Assembly: GCA_903938485.1 (NCBI GenBank)
Contig: CAJADF010000062.1
Coordinates: forward strand, 1-37,155
Length of the DNA stretch: 37,155 bases
Source of the DNA: an uncultured Methylococcaceae bacterium
GTDB taxonomy: Bacteria; Pseudomonadota; Gammaproteobacteria; Methylococcales; Methylomonadaceae
Direction: 5' to 3'
In this document: piece after piece, positions 16,334 through 26,852 of the stretch
Layout of the letters: every line of letters begins with the position of its first letter
Numbering within the stretch: the stretch's first letter is position 1
Notes under the pieces: model-generated
What the model was told of the DNA's origin: nothing
What the model saw: the letters and a program-made list of their open reading frames with translations, nothing else
The model's database searches: none
Position numbers and translations under genes: made by a program

Positions 16334-16771
16334 CTATTTTAATCTAACAGCTAGCACATCACACTTAGCCGTATGAAGAATACTGTTAGCTGTTGAGCCT
16401 AACAATAATGCTATTCCATGACGTCCGTGTGAACCGACTACAATTAAATCAACTTGCTGTTGCTCTGCAACATGAATGATTTGTTGCTTAGGAATCCCCC
16501 ATAACATCCACCTATTTGATAACTCCACATTCAACTGCTCGCCTATTACCATTAGCTTAGATTTTTCTGCTTCTAACAAAGGATCATCAGAGTTTTCAGT
16601 TAAAGAAATCACCGTGCCGTAATAAGCATCTGGCATAGGAATATTATCTAAGACATGAACAATACTTAATTTGGCTTGATGTTGAGTGGCTAGCGCTCGC
16701 GCTTTTTCTGCCACAAAGTCAGCTTGATTAGAAAAATCTACTGCTAATAAAATATGTCGATACTCACTCAT
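16334..16771 (-). CDS. uspA: Universal stress protein, UspA family
   Basis: Small cytoplasmic stress protein of 145 residues, one Usp domain. The N-terminus YRHILLAVDFS and the ATP-binding signature VVGSHGRHGIALLLGSTANSI (within residues 111-131), ending LAVRLK, match nucleotide-binding Usp proteins rather than the non-binding E. coli UspA subclass. AGGT lies seven bases before the ATG. It is divergent from dnaE across about 200 bases and convergent with the lipoprotein gene. Role beyond a general stress response cannot be stated. Confidence 0.9.
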   Translation of the reverse strand: MSEYRHILLAVDFSNQADFVAEKARALATQHQAKLSIVHVLDNIPMPDAYYGTVISLTENSDDPLLEAEKSKLMVIGEQLNVELSNRWMLWGIPKQQIIHVAEQQQVDLIVVGSHGRHGIALLLGSTANSILHTAKCDVLAVRLK

Positions 16772-16897
16772 TCGTTTTACCTGCGCGGATTGATAATCTT
16801 ATATTTATTTGAGACTTACGTTTAAAATAAGACCCTTATTAAACCATAAAGCTTAGTCGTTTAAGCAATCGGCTATCGAATCGCCCCAACATGAGTG

Positions 16898-16906
16898 TGA
16901 TAGAAT
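16898..16906 (+). promoter_or_regulatory. Possible extended -10 promoter of dnaE
   Basis: TGATAGAAT combines a TGn extension with TAGAAT (five of six consensus bases). It lies about 66 bases before the dnaE ATG. No good -35 is seen, as is common for extended -10 promoters. Confidence 0.4.
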
Positions 16907-16972
16907 ACACCTTGATAAGCTGAATTTGTTAAACAAAAACTTCCTCGTTACTTAATACTACAATCATTGACC

Positions 16973-19900
16973 ATGCAACCGGCATTTATCCATTTAAGAT
17001 TACATACCGAATTTTCAATGGTTGACGGTATCGTTAAAATTAAACCCCTGATAAAACGTTTAACTGATCTAAACATGCCTGCAATTGCAGTCACTGATCA
17101 CGCTAATTTATTTTCTTTAGTCAAGTTTTATAAAAGTGCCCAAAGCGCGGGTATAAAACCTATTGCGGGTGCTGATGTATTAATTTTTAACCCTGATGAC
17201 CCTACTACACCCTATCGTTTAACTTTACTGGTAAATAACCACACCGGTTACATTACCTTAACAGAGTTAACCTCCAAAGCTTACCAAGAAGGCCAACACC
17301 AAGGTGTTCCTATGCTCCAAAGAGCATGGATTGAAGCTAATCACAAAGGGCTAATAGCACTTTCAGGATCAATGCAAGGTGATATTGGTAGAGCGTTATT
17401 GGCAGAAAATATTGAAGAAGCTAACCGCCTAGCAGAGTACTGGAACGACTTATTTAAAAACAGTTTTTACCTTGAATTACAACGCATCGGTAAACCAGAA
17501 GAAGAGCGTTATATTGCGGGGGCTATTGAGCTTGCCTTAAAACATGATCTGCCTGTGGTTGCGACCAATGATGTACGATTTATTCATCAAGAAGATTTTG
17601 CCGCACACGAGGTCAGAGTTTGCATTAACCAAGGCCGAGTTTTGGATGACAATCGACGACCTAAAGACTATACCGATCAACAATACTTGCGTAGCACCGA
17701 AGAAATGCTGGCTTTATTTGCGGATATTCCAGAAGCATTACAAAACTCTGTTGAAATTGCTAAACGCTGCAATTTAAAACTTACCTTGGGTGAAAACTTT
17801 TTACCTGACTTTCCCGTTCCAGTAGGAATGACACTGGGTGAATTAATGGCCAGTGAAGCTAAAAAAGGTTTAGAAGATCGCTTACACCATTATCCTGCGG
17901 TGGGTAGCGGCACTCAAGAAGAAAACGAACAAATATACTACGATCGTTTAGCAACTGAACTTAAAGTAATTAACGAAATGGGTTTCCCAGGTTACTTTAT
18001 GATTGTTGCTGATTTTATTCAGTGGGCAAAAAATGAACTGATTCCAGTAGGTCCAGGTCGGGGTTCCGGCGCGGGATCTTTAGTCGCTTATGCCCTTAAA
18101 ATCACTGATTTAGATCCAATAGAATTTGATTTATTATTCGAACGATTCTTAAATCCAGAGCGGGTATCTATGCCCGACTTTGATATCGACTTCTGCATGG
18201 ATCGTCGTGATGAGGTCATTGATTATGTGGCAAGACATTATGGGCGAGACCATGTCGCTCAGATTATCACTTATGGTTCAATGGCCGCCAAAGCGGTTAT
18301 TAGAGATGTAGGAAGGGTGCTGGGATTTGGCTATGGTTTTGTCGATAAACTCGCCAAGCTAATCCCTTTTGAAATCGGCATGACGCTGACTAAAGCGTTA
18401 CAGGATAGTCCCGATCTTAAACACCTCTATGATACAGAAGAAGAAGTTAAAGCACTCATAGACATGGCCTTATCCTTAGAAGGCACGGTTAGAAACGCAG
18501 GAAAACATGCGGGTGGCGTTGTGATATCACCCACTAAACTGACCGACTTTACAGCGCTGTATTGCGAACAAGGCGGGGGCAACTTAGTCACACAGTTTGA
18601 CAAAGACGATGTAGAAGCCGTGGGGTTAGTTAAATTTGACTTCTTAGGCTTACGCACCCTGACTATTATCGATTGGGCTTTGCAGACCATTAACGCTAAA
18701 AAGAAATTAACCCATGATGATTTGGTTGATATCACTACGATCCCCCGTGACGACCTCGCCTCTTATGTCCTCTTAAAAAATGGCCTAACCACCGCGGTTT
18801 TTCAGCTTGAGTCTCGAGGTATGAAAGAGCTGATAAAAAAACTTAAACCCGATTGCTTTGACGATATTATTGCTTTAGTGGCGTTATTTAGACCGGGTCC
18901 TTTAGAGTCAGGCATGGTTGATGATTACATCAACGTTAAACATGGCGCCCAAGCCGAATATGCGCACCCCTTGCTCGAACCTATTTTAAAACCCACTAAC
19001 GGCGTTATTCTGTATCAAGAACAAGTCATGCAAATTGCCCGAGAATTAGCGCATTACACGCTGGGTGGTGCCGATATGCTGCGTAGAGCGATGGGTAAGA
19101 AAAAGCCTGAAGAAATGGCAAAAGAACGGGAGAAATTTACTTCCGGAGCGATTGCTAATCAAATTGATGAATCGATAGCTACCTATGTCTTCGACTTAAT
19201 GGAAAAGTTTGCTGGCTATGGTTTTAACAAATCACATTCAGCGGCTTATGCCTTAGTCGCTTATCAAACAGCCTGGCTTAAAACACATTATCCCTCTGAA
19301 TTTATGGCGGCGGTTTTATCTTCTGATATGGATAACACAGATAAAGTGGTTATCTTGATAGAAGAATGTCGACAAATGAAACTAACTGTTTTACCACCGA
19401 CTATTAACGTTTCAAATTATCGCTTTACTGCAAACGATCAAAATCACATTGTTTATGGTTTAGGCGCGATTAAAGGTGTGGGAGAAGCCGCAATTGAAGA
19501 CATTATTAAAGAACGTAATACAAACGGTGTTTTTTTAGACCTTTACGATTTATGCAAACGTGTCGATTTACGTAAAGTAAATCGACGTGTTTTAGATGCC
19601 CTAGTTAAAGCGGGAGCATTTGATGAGTTTAGTCCCAACCGAGCCAGTCACCTTGCCGAATTACCAACCGTCTTACGTGTAGCAGAGCATCATGAAAAAA
19701 TGCTAAAAACGGGGCAAAATGATTTATTTTCTTTATCAAACGCAGAGAGTTCTGAAGAAGAATCTAACAGAAACTATACCATGACCGTAGATCCGTGGAC
19801 TGACCGAGAGCGTTTAGCCGCAGAAAAACTCACTTTAGGTCTATTCTTAACGGGCCACCCTATTGATCAATATGAAGCAGAATTAAAGCACTTTACCCAT

Positions 19901-20455
19901 GGAAAAATAGGGGCTTTACAAGTATCACGAGGAAAAATGGAGGCCAGAGTAGCTGGCATGGTGGTTGAAGTGCGCACACGCCAAAATAAACAGGGTAAAA
20001 CGATGGGGTTTGCGACTTTAGACGATAAAACGGGAAGACTTGAATGCGCCCTATTTGGAGATAAATACGAACAATATCGTGAACTTTTTGCTAAGGATAA
20101 CCTTGTTATTGCTGAAGGCGGTCTAGCCATCGACAGCTTTTCTGGCGCACTACGTTTAACCGTAGAAAAACTATACGATATTAATCAAGCAAGAGAGCAT
20201 TTTGCAAGAGCAGTGGTCATAAATTGGACATGCACTGATGATGAAACGCTCAATACCGAGTTTATAAACAAACTCACCGAAACAATTAGCCCTAATAAAG
20301 GCGGAAATTGCCCAGTAGGTATCAATTACACATCAAATAAAGCGAAAGCCAGCCTGCAATTGGGGGACGCTTGGAGAGTCTATCCAACAGATGATTTGAT
20401 TACCCGATTAAGAGGGTTGTTAGGTACACATAACGTAGACGTACGCTACAAATAA
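16973..20455 (+). CDS. dnaE: DNA polymerase III alpha subunit
   Basis: Catalytic subunit of the replicative polymerase (C-family). From the ATG at 16973 it is exactly 1,160 residues, the E. coli length; a TTG two codons earlier is the alternative. Domains run PHP (about 1-275, start FIHLRLHTEFSMVDG), palm with the catalytic aspartates in PDFDIDFCMDRR near residue 400 and the GPGRGSGAGSLVAYAL loop, fingers, helix-hairpin-helix (KGVGEAAIEDI), and a C-terminal OB fold (RVAGMVVEVRTRQNKQGK). It is transcribed alone between a possible extended -10 promoter and a clear terminator. Confidence 0.98.
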   Translation: MQPAFIHLRLHTEFSMVDGIVKIKPLIKRLTDLNMPAIAVTDHANLFSLVKFYKSAQSAGIKPIAGADVLIFNPDDPTTPYRLTLLVNNHTGYITLTELTSKAYQEGQHQGVPMLQRAWIEANHKGLIALSGSMQGDIGRALLAENIEEANRLAEYWNDLFKNSFYLELQRIGKPEEERYIAGAIELALKHDLPVVATNDVRFIHQEDFAAHEVRVCINQGRVLDDNRRPKDYTDQQYLRSTEEMLALFADIPEALQNSVEIAKRCNLKLTLGENFLPDFPVPVGMTLGELMASEAKKGLEDRLHHYPAVGSGTQEENEQIYYDRLATELKVINEMGFPGYFMIVADFIQWAKNELIPVGPGRGSGAGSLVAYALKITDLDPIEFDLLFERFLNPERVSMPDFDIDFCMDRRDEVIDYVARHYGRDHVAQIITYGSMAAKAVIRDVGRVLGFGYGFVDKLAKLIPFEIGMTLTKALQDSPDLKHLYDTEEEVKALIDMALSLEGTVRNAGKHAGGVVISPTKLTDFTALYCEQGGGNLVTQFDKDDVEAVGLVKFDFLGLRTLTIIDWALQTINAKKKLTHDDLVDITTIPRDDLASYVLLKNGLTTAVFQLESRGMKELIKKLKPDCFDDIIALVALFRPGPLESGMVDDYINVKHGAQAEYAHPLLEPILKPTNGVILYQEQVMQIARELAHYTLGGADMLRRAMGKKKPEEMAKEREKFTSGAIANQIDESIATYVFDLMEKFAGYGFNKSHSAAYALVAYQTAWLKTHYPSEFMAAVLSSDMDNTDKVVILIEECRQMKLTVLPPTINVSNYRFTANDQNHIVYGLGAIKGVGEAAIEDIIKERNTNGVFLDLYDLCKRVDLRKVNRRVLDALVKAGAFDEFSPNRASHLAELPTVLRVAEHHEKMLKTGQNDLFSLSNAESSEEESNRNYTMTVDPWTDRERLAAEKLTLGLFLTGHPIDQYEAELKHFTHGKIGALQVSRGKMEARVAGMVVEVRTRQNKQGKTMGFATLDDKTGRLECALFGDKYEQYRELFAKDNLVIAEGGLAIDSFSGALRLTVEKLYDINQAREHFARAVVINWTCTDDETLNTEFINKLTETISPNKGGNCPVGINYTSNKAKASLQLGDAWRVYPTDDLITRLRGLLGTHNVDVRYK

Positions 20456-20469
20456 CCCAAACAGTTAGA

Positions 20470-20501
20470 ATGGGATGCAGTAGTTCTGCACCCCATTTTT
20501 T
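20470..20501 (+). terminator. Intrinsic terminator of dnaE
   Basis: ATGGGATGCAG and CTGCACCCCAT form an 11-bp stem with one mismatch and a short TAGTT loop, followed by six T residues. On the minus strand the mismatch becomes a G-U pair but the U-tract is poor, so it mainly serves dnaE. Confidence 0.8.
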
Positions 20502-20511
20502 AAACGTTTTA

Positions 20512-22992
20512 TTACGCTTCAGTATCCGGTTTTACCGATGCAACATCAACCGAAGTTGATACCTCTTTAACTGGAGCTTCTGCATTAACGACTACTGGGG
20601 CCTCTGTCTTTAGCACAACGGGCGCTACATAGTCTGGTACTGGAGATGGCGCTGACTGAGGTGTTACAACAACCGGTGCCGCTGTAGACTCAAATACCGG
20701 CGCTATATTTTGTGCGTCTGGTGGTGTAAATGCATTTTCCTGATCGACAATCGCATCTGGTTTCTTGTAATTAGGATTACGCGGGCGTCTACGATTGGGT
20801 CCTCGACGATTAGAATTTCTTTTTTCTACACCAGATCCTTGATCATCTGCGTTTACCACCGCTGATTCATTTACCACAATCGCTTCAATAGTCGACGCTT
20901 CATTAACCACTGAGGATTCTACTGGAGCCGACGAATCTACAGTCACTTCCTCAACATTATCACTGACTGGAGCAAGATTGCGTCTTACATTACGCCCTCT
21001 ACCACGCATCTTTCGATTTTGACGAGGCTCTTTAACTTCAGAAGTAATTTCGTTATTAGCCGTAGGTTCTTTATTATCGTTAGGGTCGTTGCGAACTGGC
21101 GCTGTTTCAGCTACTTTATTTCTATCTTGATTAGCCTCAGGCCCTCTATTTCTATCCTGTTGTGGTCTATTGTTATTACGATTGTCTTGATTTCTTTGAC
21201 CATTTTTACCGCGTCTATTGTTATTACGGTTTCTATTGCCTGAAGCACCTTCATCAAACGTATTTACTTTTTCAGCCACTGGCATAGGAACAATTTTAAC
21301 TTCTGGATCAGATGAACTTGAACCCACTAGTTTTTCCCAAAATCGCTTAATTAAACTAGCTGATTCATTTTTAGTTTGGGCAGGAGCAGGCGAGTCATGC
21401 ATAAACTCTTTAACAGCCGCTTTTTCTATTTTTGGCTTAACTTGTTGGGCAAACTCAGGAATCGCAATTTCTTCTGCCTTAATTTGCATATAACTAGGTT
21501 TTTCATCAGCAAACTCTTTTTCTTTAATTCGCTCAATATCATAAGCGGGCGTTTCAAGATGTTTACTCGGTAATACGATGATACCTACTTTTAAGCGCGT
21601 TTCAATTTGTTCTATTGCATGACGTTTTTCATTTAACAAGAACGTCGCACATTCTATCGGTAAATGCGCAATAACCTTCTCTGTACCTTTCTTCATGGCT
21701 TCTTCTTCAAGAATTCTTAATACAGAAAGCGCTACAGATTCCACATTACGGATGGTACCCTGACCTTTACAACGCGGACACGGTAATTGAGTTGCATCGC
21801 CCAACGATGGGCGCATTCTTTGGCGAGACATTTCTAATAAACCAAAACGAGAAATACGACTGGTTTGTATACGAGCTCGGTCAATTTTTAAAGCATCACG
21901 CAAATGATTTTCGACGGTACGTTGATTTTTATTAGATAACATATCAATAAAATCAATAACAAATAAACCACCTAGGTCACGCAATCTTAATTGACGCGCA
22001 ATTTCATCAGCGGCTTCAAGATTGGTATTTAATGCAGTTTCTTCAATATCACTCCCTTTAGTTGCACGGGCTGAATTGATATCAATAGAAGTTAAGGCTT
22101 CGGTATGGTCAATAACTATTGACCCCCCTGAAGGTAACGAAACTTCACGGCAGTAGGCAACCTCAATTTGAGACTCAATCTGATACCGGCTAAATAAAGG
22201 CACCGCATCTTGATACAACTTAGCTTTAGGTAGAAAATGCGGCATGACTTCTTTTAAGAAGTCTTGCACTAACTTAAAAGAATCTTCATTATCAATTAAA
22301 ATTTCATCAATATTGCCCCGTAAATGATCACGTAAAGCTCTGATAATGACGTTACTTTCTTGAAAAACTAAGAATGGCGCTTTTTGCTCAGTCGATGAAC
22401 GTTCAATCGCTTCCCAAAGTTGCAATAAATAGTTTAAATCCCATTGCAATTCTTCCGCATTTTTACCACAACCCGCCGTTCTTACAATCAATCCCATGCT
22501 ATCAGGGATTACTAAAGACGCCATCACTTCACGTAAGTCACTGCGTGTCTCGCCTTCAATACGCCTTGAAATACCACCTGCTTTAGGATTATTAGGCATC
22601 AATACCAAATAAGTGCCTGCTAGACTAATATAAGTCGTTAAAGCGGCACCTTTGTTTCCCCGCTCTTCTTTTTCTATCTGAACGATGATTTCTTGGCCTT
22701 CTTTAATGACATCCTTGATTGCTGGACGACGACCATCTTCAGTAGGTTCTTGCGGTTGACGATAAAGAGGTGAAATTTCTTTGAAGGGTAAAAAACCATG
22801 TTTCTCAGCGCCATAATTAACAAAAGCGGCTTCTAAACTAGGCTCTACCCGAGTGATAATACCTTTATAGATATTAGATTTTTTTTGTTCTTTTGAAGGG
22901 ATTTCAATGTCAAAATCATAAAGTTTTTGACCGTCTACCAAAGCAACTCGCAGTTCTTCAGCCTGCGTAGCGTTGATAAGCATTCTTTTCAT
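20512..22992 (-). CDS. rne: Ribonuclease E
   Basis: Endoribonuclease that starts mRNA decay and processes rRNA and tRNA; its C-terminus scaffolds the degradosome at the inner membrane. At 826 residues it is shorter than E. coli RNase E (1,061) but has the whole catalytic half: S1 domain (about 36-120), the magnesium-binding Asp304 ([14 protein letters not shown]) and Asp347 (FVIDFIDM), and the Zn-link CPRCKGQG (405-412). Residues after about 520 are disordered, with Arg/Asn-rich RNA-binding stretches near 610-680 and a Pro/Val/Ala-rich tail. AAGGA lies six bases before the ATG. It is divergent from rluC, as in E. coli. Confidence 0.97.
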   Translation of the reverse strand: MKRMLINATQAEELRVALVDGQKLYDFDIEIPSKEQKKSNIYKGIITRVEPSLEAAFVNYGAEKHGFLPFKEISPLYRQPQEPTEDGRRPAIKDVIKEGQEIIVQIEKEERGNKGAALTTYISLAGTYLVLMPNNPKAGGISRRIEGETRSDLREVMASLVIPDSMGLIVRTAGCGKNAEELQWDLNYLLQLWEAIERSSTEQKAPFLVFQESNVIIRALRDHLRGNIDEILIDNEDSFKLVQDFLKEVMPHFLPKAKLYQDAVPLFSRYQIESQIEVAYCREVSLPSGGSIVIDHTEALTSIDINSARATKGSDIEETALNTNLEAADEIARQLRLRDLGGLFVIDFIDMLSNKNQRTVENHLRDALKIDRARIQTSRISRFGLLEMSRQRMRPSLGDATQLPCPRCKGQGTIRNVESVALSVLRILEEEAMKKGTEKVIAHLPIECATFLLNEKRHAIEQIETRLKVGIIVLPSKHLETPAYDIERIKEKEFADEKPSYMQIKAEEIAIPEFAQQVKPKIEKAAVKEFMHDSPAPAQTKNESASLIKRFWEKLVGSSSSDPEVKIVPMPVAEKVNTFDEGASGNRNRNNNRRGKNGQRNQDNRNNNRPQQDRNRGPEANQDRNKVAETAPVRNDPNDNKEPTANNEITSEVKEPRQNRKMRGRGRNVRRNLAPVSDNVEEVTVDSSAPVESSVVNEASTIEAIVVNESAVVNADDQGSGVEKRNSNRRGPNRRRPRNPNYKKPDAIVDQENAFTPPDAQNIAPVFESTAAPVVVTPQSAPSPVPDYVAPVVLKTEAPVVVNAEAPVKEVSTSVDVASVKPDTEA

Positions 22993-23492
22993 AGTGTATC
23001 CTTGTAGTTACCTGCTCCATTCTCAGATTTTACTGAACTAGACTATACTTCGTATTGCATCAAATTTAGTGGCAATATAAACATTAAGCGCTATGTCTTT
23101 GACACGATCAGCTTAGTTTCTATGGTCTTATGTTCCATCCATCTGTGCGCTATATTAAGTGTATATGGTTTCATATGTTATGAATCCAGTCGGTCAGCGC
23201 AAACAGATGCTAATTTAATTTTTACAGTCTTTGGTGGTAAATTCTGTTTTAAGCAAGTGTTAAAAAATCGTGCATCTAGGGTCGAACGATGAACCCGAAA
23301 ATCGTATAATGGAGTATTGATTACGCAATTGGCGCTATTTCAACTTCCATTTAGTAGCTCATAGACAGTTTATTAATGAAACTTGCCGAGCTATAAGGCG
23401 TTTATTTAAAAACTTGCCTAATATAACAACCTTATTGAATTACTTCAATTTTAAAGCATCATTTATCGCGCTATGCTGTTATTATTTATACC
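22993..23492 (-). promoter_or_regulatory. Long leader and intergenic region of rne
   Basis: A 500-base gap with no credible gene separates divergent rne and rluC. With the predicted promoter at 23420-23448, the rne transcript would carry a leader of about 420 bases. In E. coli a 361-base rne leader lets RNase E control its own mRNA; a similar role is inferred here from position and length only. On the plus strand a TATAAT (23305-23310) without a good -35 might serve rluC. Confidence 0.5.
23420..23448 (-). promoter_or_regulatory. Predicted rne promoter
   Basis: TTGAAG (23443-23448) and TATATT (23420-23425) on the minus strand are separated by exactly 17 bases. Both hexamers are close to the sigma-70 consensus. 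Transcription would start near 23413. Confidence 0.5.
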
Positions 23493-24449
23493 ATGAGTAT
23501 ACTAGAAAACCCAACCCCACAAGTAGTCTATGTTGAAATAAACGCTGACAATTGTGACCAACGCTTAGATAATTTTTTAATCGCCCGCTTAAAAGGCGTG
23601 CCAAAGAGCAGAATTTATCGCTTAGTCAGAAAAGGCGAAGTCCGCGTAAACAAAGGTCGTAGTGATGTTAAATACCGCTTACTAGCGGGTGACATCATTA
23701 GAATCCCCCCCATTAGAGTGGCTGAACGCACCGAAGAATCCTATGTTCCACAGGGCTTACAGGAAGCCCTAGAAAAAGGCATTTTATTTGAAGATGACGG
23801 TTTTCTTATCATAAACAAACCGGCAGGCTTTGCCGTACATGGCGGTAGCGGTGTTAGCTCTGGGATTATTGAAGGCTTAAGATTAATTAGACCTGAATCA
23901 CGCTTTTTAGAACTCGTGCATCGTTTAGACAAAGATACCTCAGGTTGCTTATTAATTGCCAAAAAACGTAGCGCTTTACGCTTGTTGCAAGCGTTATTTC
24001 GTAATAACCAAATCCAAAAAACCTACCAAGCACTATTAGCCGGCCAATGGGCCAGAAAAAAACTCGTTGTTAATGCACCCTTATTAAAAAATATCAGTAA
24101 AGGGGGCGAGCGCATTGTGGTTATTAGTCAAGTAGGTAAAGCGGCTGAAACATTATTTACTCGTATACAAAGCTTTCCAGATGCCACCTTAGTGGAAGCT
24201 GCACCTAAAACGGGTCGCACGCACCAGATTCGAGTTCACGCCGCTAGTTTAGGCCATCCTCTCATTGGAGACGAGCGTTATGGCATTGATGAAGTCAATA
24301 AATTATTTAAAACTAAAGGCTGTAAGCGCATGTTCTTACATGCTGAGACCTTAAGGTTTGTACATCCTGTCACTGAAGTTGCCATGTCTGTTTCTGCGCC
24401 ACTACCTCTTGACTTAACTCGCTTATTAAAAAATGTTGCGACGCTTTGA
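23493..24449 (+). CDS. rluC: 23S rRNA pseudouridine synthase RluC
   Basis: Isomerises U955, U2504 and U2580 of 23S rRNA (E. coli numbering). The 318-residue protein (E. coli 319) has an N-terminal S4 RNA-binding domain (about 22-80: RLDNFLIARLKGVPKSRIYR) and a catalytic RluA-type domain with HRLDKDTSG, where Asp146 is the catalytic residue, and the KTGRTHQIRVH motif. Its last 17 bases overlap the next gene, so translation is coupled. The layout rne / rluC-HAD-sppA is conserved in many gammaproteobacteria, which supports RluC over other RluA-family members. Confidence 0.94.
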   Translation: MSILENPTPQVVYVEINADNCDQRLDNFLIARLKGVPKSRIYRLVRKGEVRVNKGRSDVKYRLLAGDIIRIPPIRVAERTEESYVPQGLQEALEKGILFEDDGFLIINKPAGFAVHGGSGVSSGIIEGLRLIRPESRFLELVHRLDKDTSGCLLIAKKRSALRLLQALFRNNQIQKTYQALLAGQWARKKLVVNAPLLKNISKGGERIVVISQVGKAAETLFTRIQSFPDATLVEAAPKTGRTHQIRVHAASLGHPLIGDERYGIDEVNKLFKTKGCKRMFLHAETLRFVHPVTEVAMSVSAPLPLDLTRLLKNVATL

Positions 24450-25080
24450 TTTAATTATTTTCGATTGGGATGGCACCCTAATGGACTCCATTGATTGGAT
24501 TAGCCGTTGCCTACAAAATGCGGGTCTAGACTATAACTGCCAAGTACCTGAAACTCAAGCCACCAAAAATGTGATCGGATTAAGTGCTATCAAGGCTATA
24601 TCACAGCTATATCCCGATGCTGATAGCCAATTACAAAGCCAGTTACTTAACCGTTACAGAGAATATTATCTATCCAGACAACTTAATCCTGATGACTTAT
24701 TTCCGGGTGTTAAAGAAATGCTCCTCAAGTTGAAAGCTGACGGTTATCTTCTTGCCGTGGCTACCGGTAAAACTCGAGCTGGTTTACAAGATGCGCTAAC
24801 AGCCACGCAAACAGAAGATTTATTTTGCATCACGCGCTGTGCGGATGAAACCCTCTCAAAACCAGACCCTAAAATGCTATTAGATATTATTGAACAGACA
24901 CAAATTAGCAAAGAGCGTTGTTTAATGGTCGGCGATTCTATTTTCGACTTGCAAATGGCTCAAAATGCCCAAATATCGGCAATTGCCGTAACTTGTGGCG
25001 CGCAACCAGCAGAACTATTAAAACCCTTAGAGCCTTTATTGTGCTTAGACCAACCCACAGAATTACTAAATTTTATTTAA
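24433..25080 (+). CDS. HAD-IA family hydrolase (phosphoglycolate-phosphatase-like)
   Basis: A haloacid dehalogenase superfamily phosphatase of 215 residues. Motif I FDWDGTLMDS holds the nucleophile Asp11 and acid/base Asp13; motif II is VATGKTRAGL, motif III is the lysine of LSKPDPKML, and motif IV is VGDSIFDLQMA. A small helical cap lies between motifs I and II, as in Gph/PgmB-like enzymes. The substrate is not deducible. It overlaps rluC by 17 bases and is followed 12 bases later by sppA. Homologues in Pseudomonas occupy the same slot between rluC and sppA. Confidence 0.88.
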   Translation: MLRRFDLIIFDWDGTLMDSIDWISRCLQNAGLDYNCQVPETQATKNVIGLSAIKAISQLYPDADSQLQSQLLNRYREYYLSRQLNPDDLFPGVKEMLLKLKADGYLLAVATGKTRAGLQDALTATQTEDLFCITRCADETLSKPDPKMLLDIIEQTQISKERCLMVGDSIFDLQMAQNAQISAIAVTCGAQPAELLKPLEPLLCLDQPTELLNFI

Positions 25081-25092
25081 GGTTAACGAATT

Positions 25093-26040
25093 ATGGATCA
25101 AAATCAAGAGTCAAAATGGGAACATAACGTCATTGAGAAAATCGCGTTAGCTTCTATAAAAGAACAATCTCGCGCTAGAAAATGGGGAATTTTCTTTAAA
25201 TCCCTATTCTTCATTTATGTGTTTAGCCTATTAGGCATGAACGCTTATCCAAAAATAAAAGCCAGCTTAGGTGGCGATGGTAAATATCATACCGCTGTAA
25301 TTGATATTTCTGGGGCCATTGCCGAAGATAAAGAAGCTAATGCCGCTGATATTATTGAAAGCCTAAGAGATGCGGTTAAAGATGATCAAACTAAAGGCAT
25401 CATCCTACATGCAAATTCACCGGGTGGCAGCCCTGTTCAATCTAACTATGTTTATGAAGAAATAAGAAGCATAAAAAAAGAACACCCTAACTTACCGATT
25501 TATGCGGTCGTTAGTGACATTTGCGCCTCTGGCTGTTATTACATTGCCTCTGCTACTGACAAAATTTATGTAAATCCATCTAGCCTGATAGGTTCTATAG
25601 GTGTAATTATGGATGGCTTTGGCTTTGTAGATGTCATGCAAAAATTAGGCGTAGAGCGCAGACTTTTAACCGCTGGCGCTCATAAAGCCATGTTAGACCC
25701 ATTTTCTCCGCCTAAAGCGGATGAAACTCAGTTTATGCAGTCTCTTATTAACCAAGTTCATCAACAATTTATTGACGCGGTTAAAAGCGGGCGTGGAGAT
25801 CGCTTAAAAGAAACCCATGACATGTTTTCAGGATTAGTATGGACTGGAGAGGAAAGCATAAAAATTGGTATTTCAGATGCCTACGGTAACGATGACTATG
25901 TAGCAAAAAACATCATCAGCGCCGAAAAAAAGGTTAACTTCTCACAACAAAAAAGTTTTCTGGATAAAATGAGTGGCAAATTAGGCGCATCTTTTGGCCA
26001 AGCGCTAGGAAGCTTAATTTTAAGCCCTAATCTTCGTTAA
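25093..26040 (+). CDS. sppA: S49 family signal peptide peptidase-like protease
   Basis: Membrane-anchored serine protease that degrades cleaved signal peptides. This is the short, single-domain form (315 residues) with one N-terminal transmembrane helix (about 32-50, GIFFKSLFFIYVFSLLG), so the catalytic part is periplasmic. The Ser-Lys dyad is visible: Ser146 in CASGCYYIAS and Lys198 in GAHKAMLDPF, 52 residues apart as in Bacillus SppA. AAGG lies about nine bases upstream. It is the last gene of the conserved rluC-HAD-sppA group; the maf-yceD-rpmF genes that often follow are absent. Confidence 0.92.
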   Translation: MDQNQESKWEHNVIEKIALASIKEQSRARKWGIFFKSLFFIYVFSLLGMNAYPKIKASLGGDGKYHTAVIDISGAIAEDKEANAADIIESLRDAVKDDQTKGIILHANSPGGSPVQSNYVYEEIRSIKKEHPNLPIYAVVSDICASGCYYIASATDKIYVNPSSLIGSIGVIMDGFGFVDVMQKLGVERRLLTAGAHKAMLDPFSPPKADETQFMQSLINQVHQQFIDAVKSGRGDRLKETHDMFSGLVWTGEESIKIGISDAYGNDDYVAKNIISAEKKVNFSQQKSFLDKMSGKLGASFGQALGSLILSPNLR

Positions 26041-26065
26041 TCGCATAAAATATTTCGAGACACTT

Positions 26066-26797
26066 ATGAGCAACAATACCCCCTATGACGCGATGTTCTC
26101 TAGCATCATTGGCAAAGAATATGACATGCTACAATTGATATGTCCGGCAGCTACTGAAATGAGTCGTTTAGTAGGTATTGCCGTTAACGCCTATGTAGGC
26201 ACTTCTGAACCATTACAAGTGGTTGAATTAGGTGGCGGTACTGGCATCACTACCTTAGCCATGTTATCAGGCAAAAATAATCTACATATCTTGAGTGTTG
26301 ATAATGAACCCACCATGCAAGATCAAGCTAAAGTCCATTTAAAACAATGGGTAGATGAAGGACAGTTGAGTTTTTGTGGCGACGATGCTCTAACCGCTCT
26401 GCAAAATTTAGCTAATAATAGTGTTGATATTATTGCCTCGGCTTATACCCTGCATAACTTTCTTAATAGTTATAGAGAAGACGTTCTTAAAGAAATATTT
26501 CGGGCACTTAAACCAAACGGTCAATTTATAAACGGCGACCGTTATGCCTTGAACGACAGTAGACAGCACACTCGTTTAATTCAGGAAGAAATTGGTCGAT
26601 ATTTTAATGTGCTGACACCTATGCAACGGAACGATTTATTAGAGCAATGGATAGTACATTTGTTTAATGATGAATCAGAAGATCATGTAATGCGCGAGAG
26701 TGTAGCTTTCCAGCAAATGCAATCGATTGGATTTATGCGTATTAATGTTAGCGATCGCATAGCGGGCAATGCTTTGGTAACCGCGGTAAAACCCTAG
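26066..26797 (+). CDS. Class I SAM-dependent methyltransferase
   Basis: A soluble methyltransferase of 243 residues with a Rossmann-type SAM fold. Motif I is VVELGGGTGITTLA, the acidic end of strand 2 is LSVDNEPTM, and a post-I segment IIASAYTLHNF is followed by ALKPNGQFINGD, typical of small-molecule (UbiE-like, Methyltransf_11/25) enzymes. No substrate can be named. GAG lies about six bases before the ATG. It follows sppA by 25 bases in the same direction, but it is not part of the usual neighbourhood and may have been added at the synteny break. Confidence 0.8.
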   Translation: MSNNTPYDAMFSSIIGKEYDMLQLICPAATEMSRLVGIAVNAYVGTSEPLQVVELGGGTGITTLAMLSGKNNLHILSVDNEPTMQDQAKVHLKQWVDEGQLSFCGDDALTALQNLANNSVDIIASAYTLHNFLNSYREDVLKEIFRALKPNGQFINGDRYALNDSRQHTRLIQEEIGRYFNVLTPMQRNDLLEQWIVHLFNDESEDHVMRESVAFQQMQSIGFMRINVSDRIAGNALVTAVKP

Positions 26798-26825
26798 TAA
26801 GGCTCCATACTATATTCACAGATTA

Positions 26826-26852
26826 AGGCTATGTTTTTAAAAAACATAGCCT
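26826..26852. terminator. 27-bp perfect palindrome between convergent genes
   Basis: Thirteen-base arms AGGCTATGTTTTT / AAAAACATAGCCT meet at one central base. It lies between the methyltransferase and the converging HTH gene, so it can end transcripts from both sides, although no U-tract lies outside the stem. A second A/T hairpin (AAAAAAC-TAATC-GTTTTTT) follows at about 26864-26880. Confidence 0.5.
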
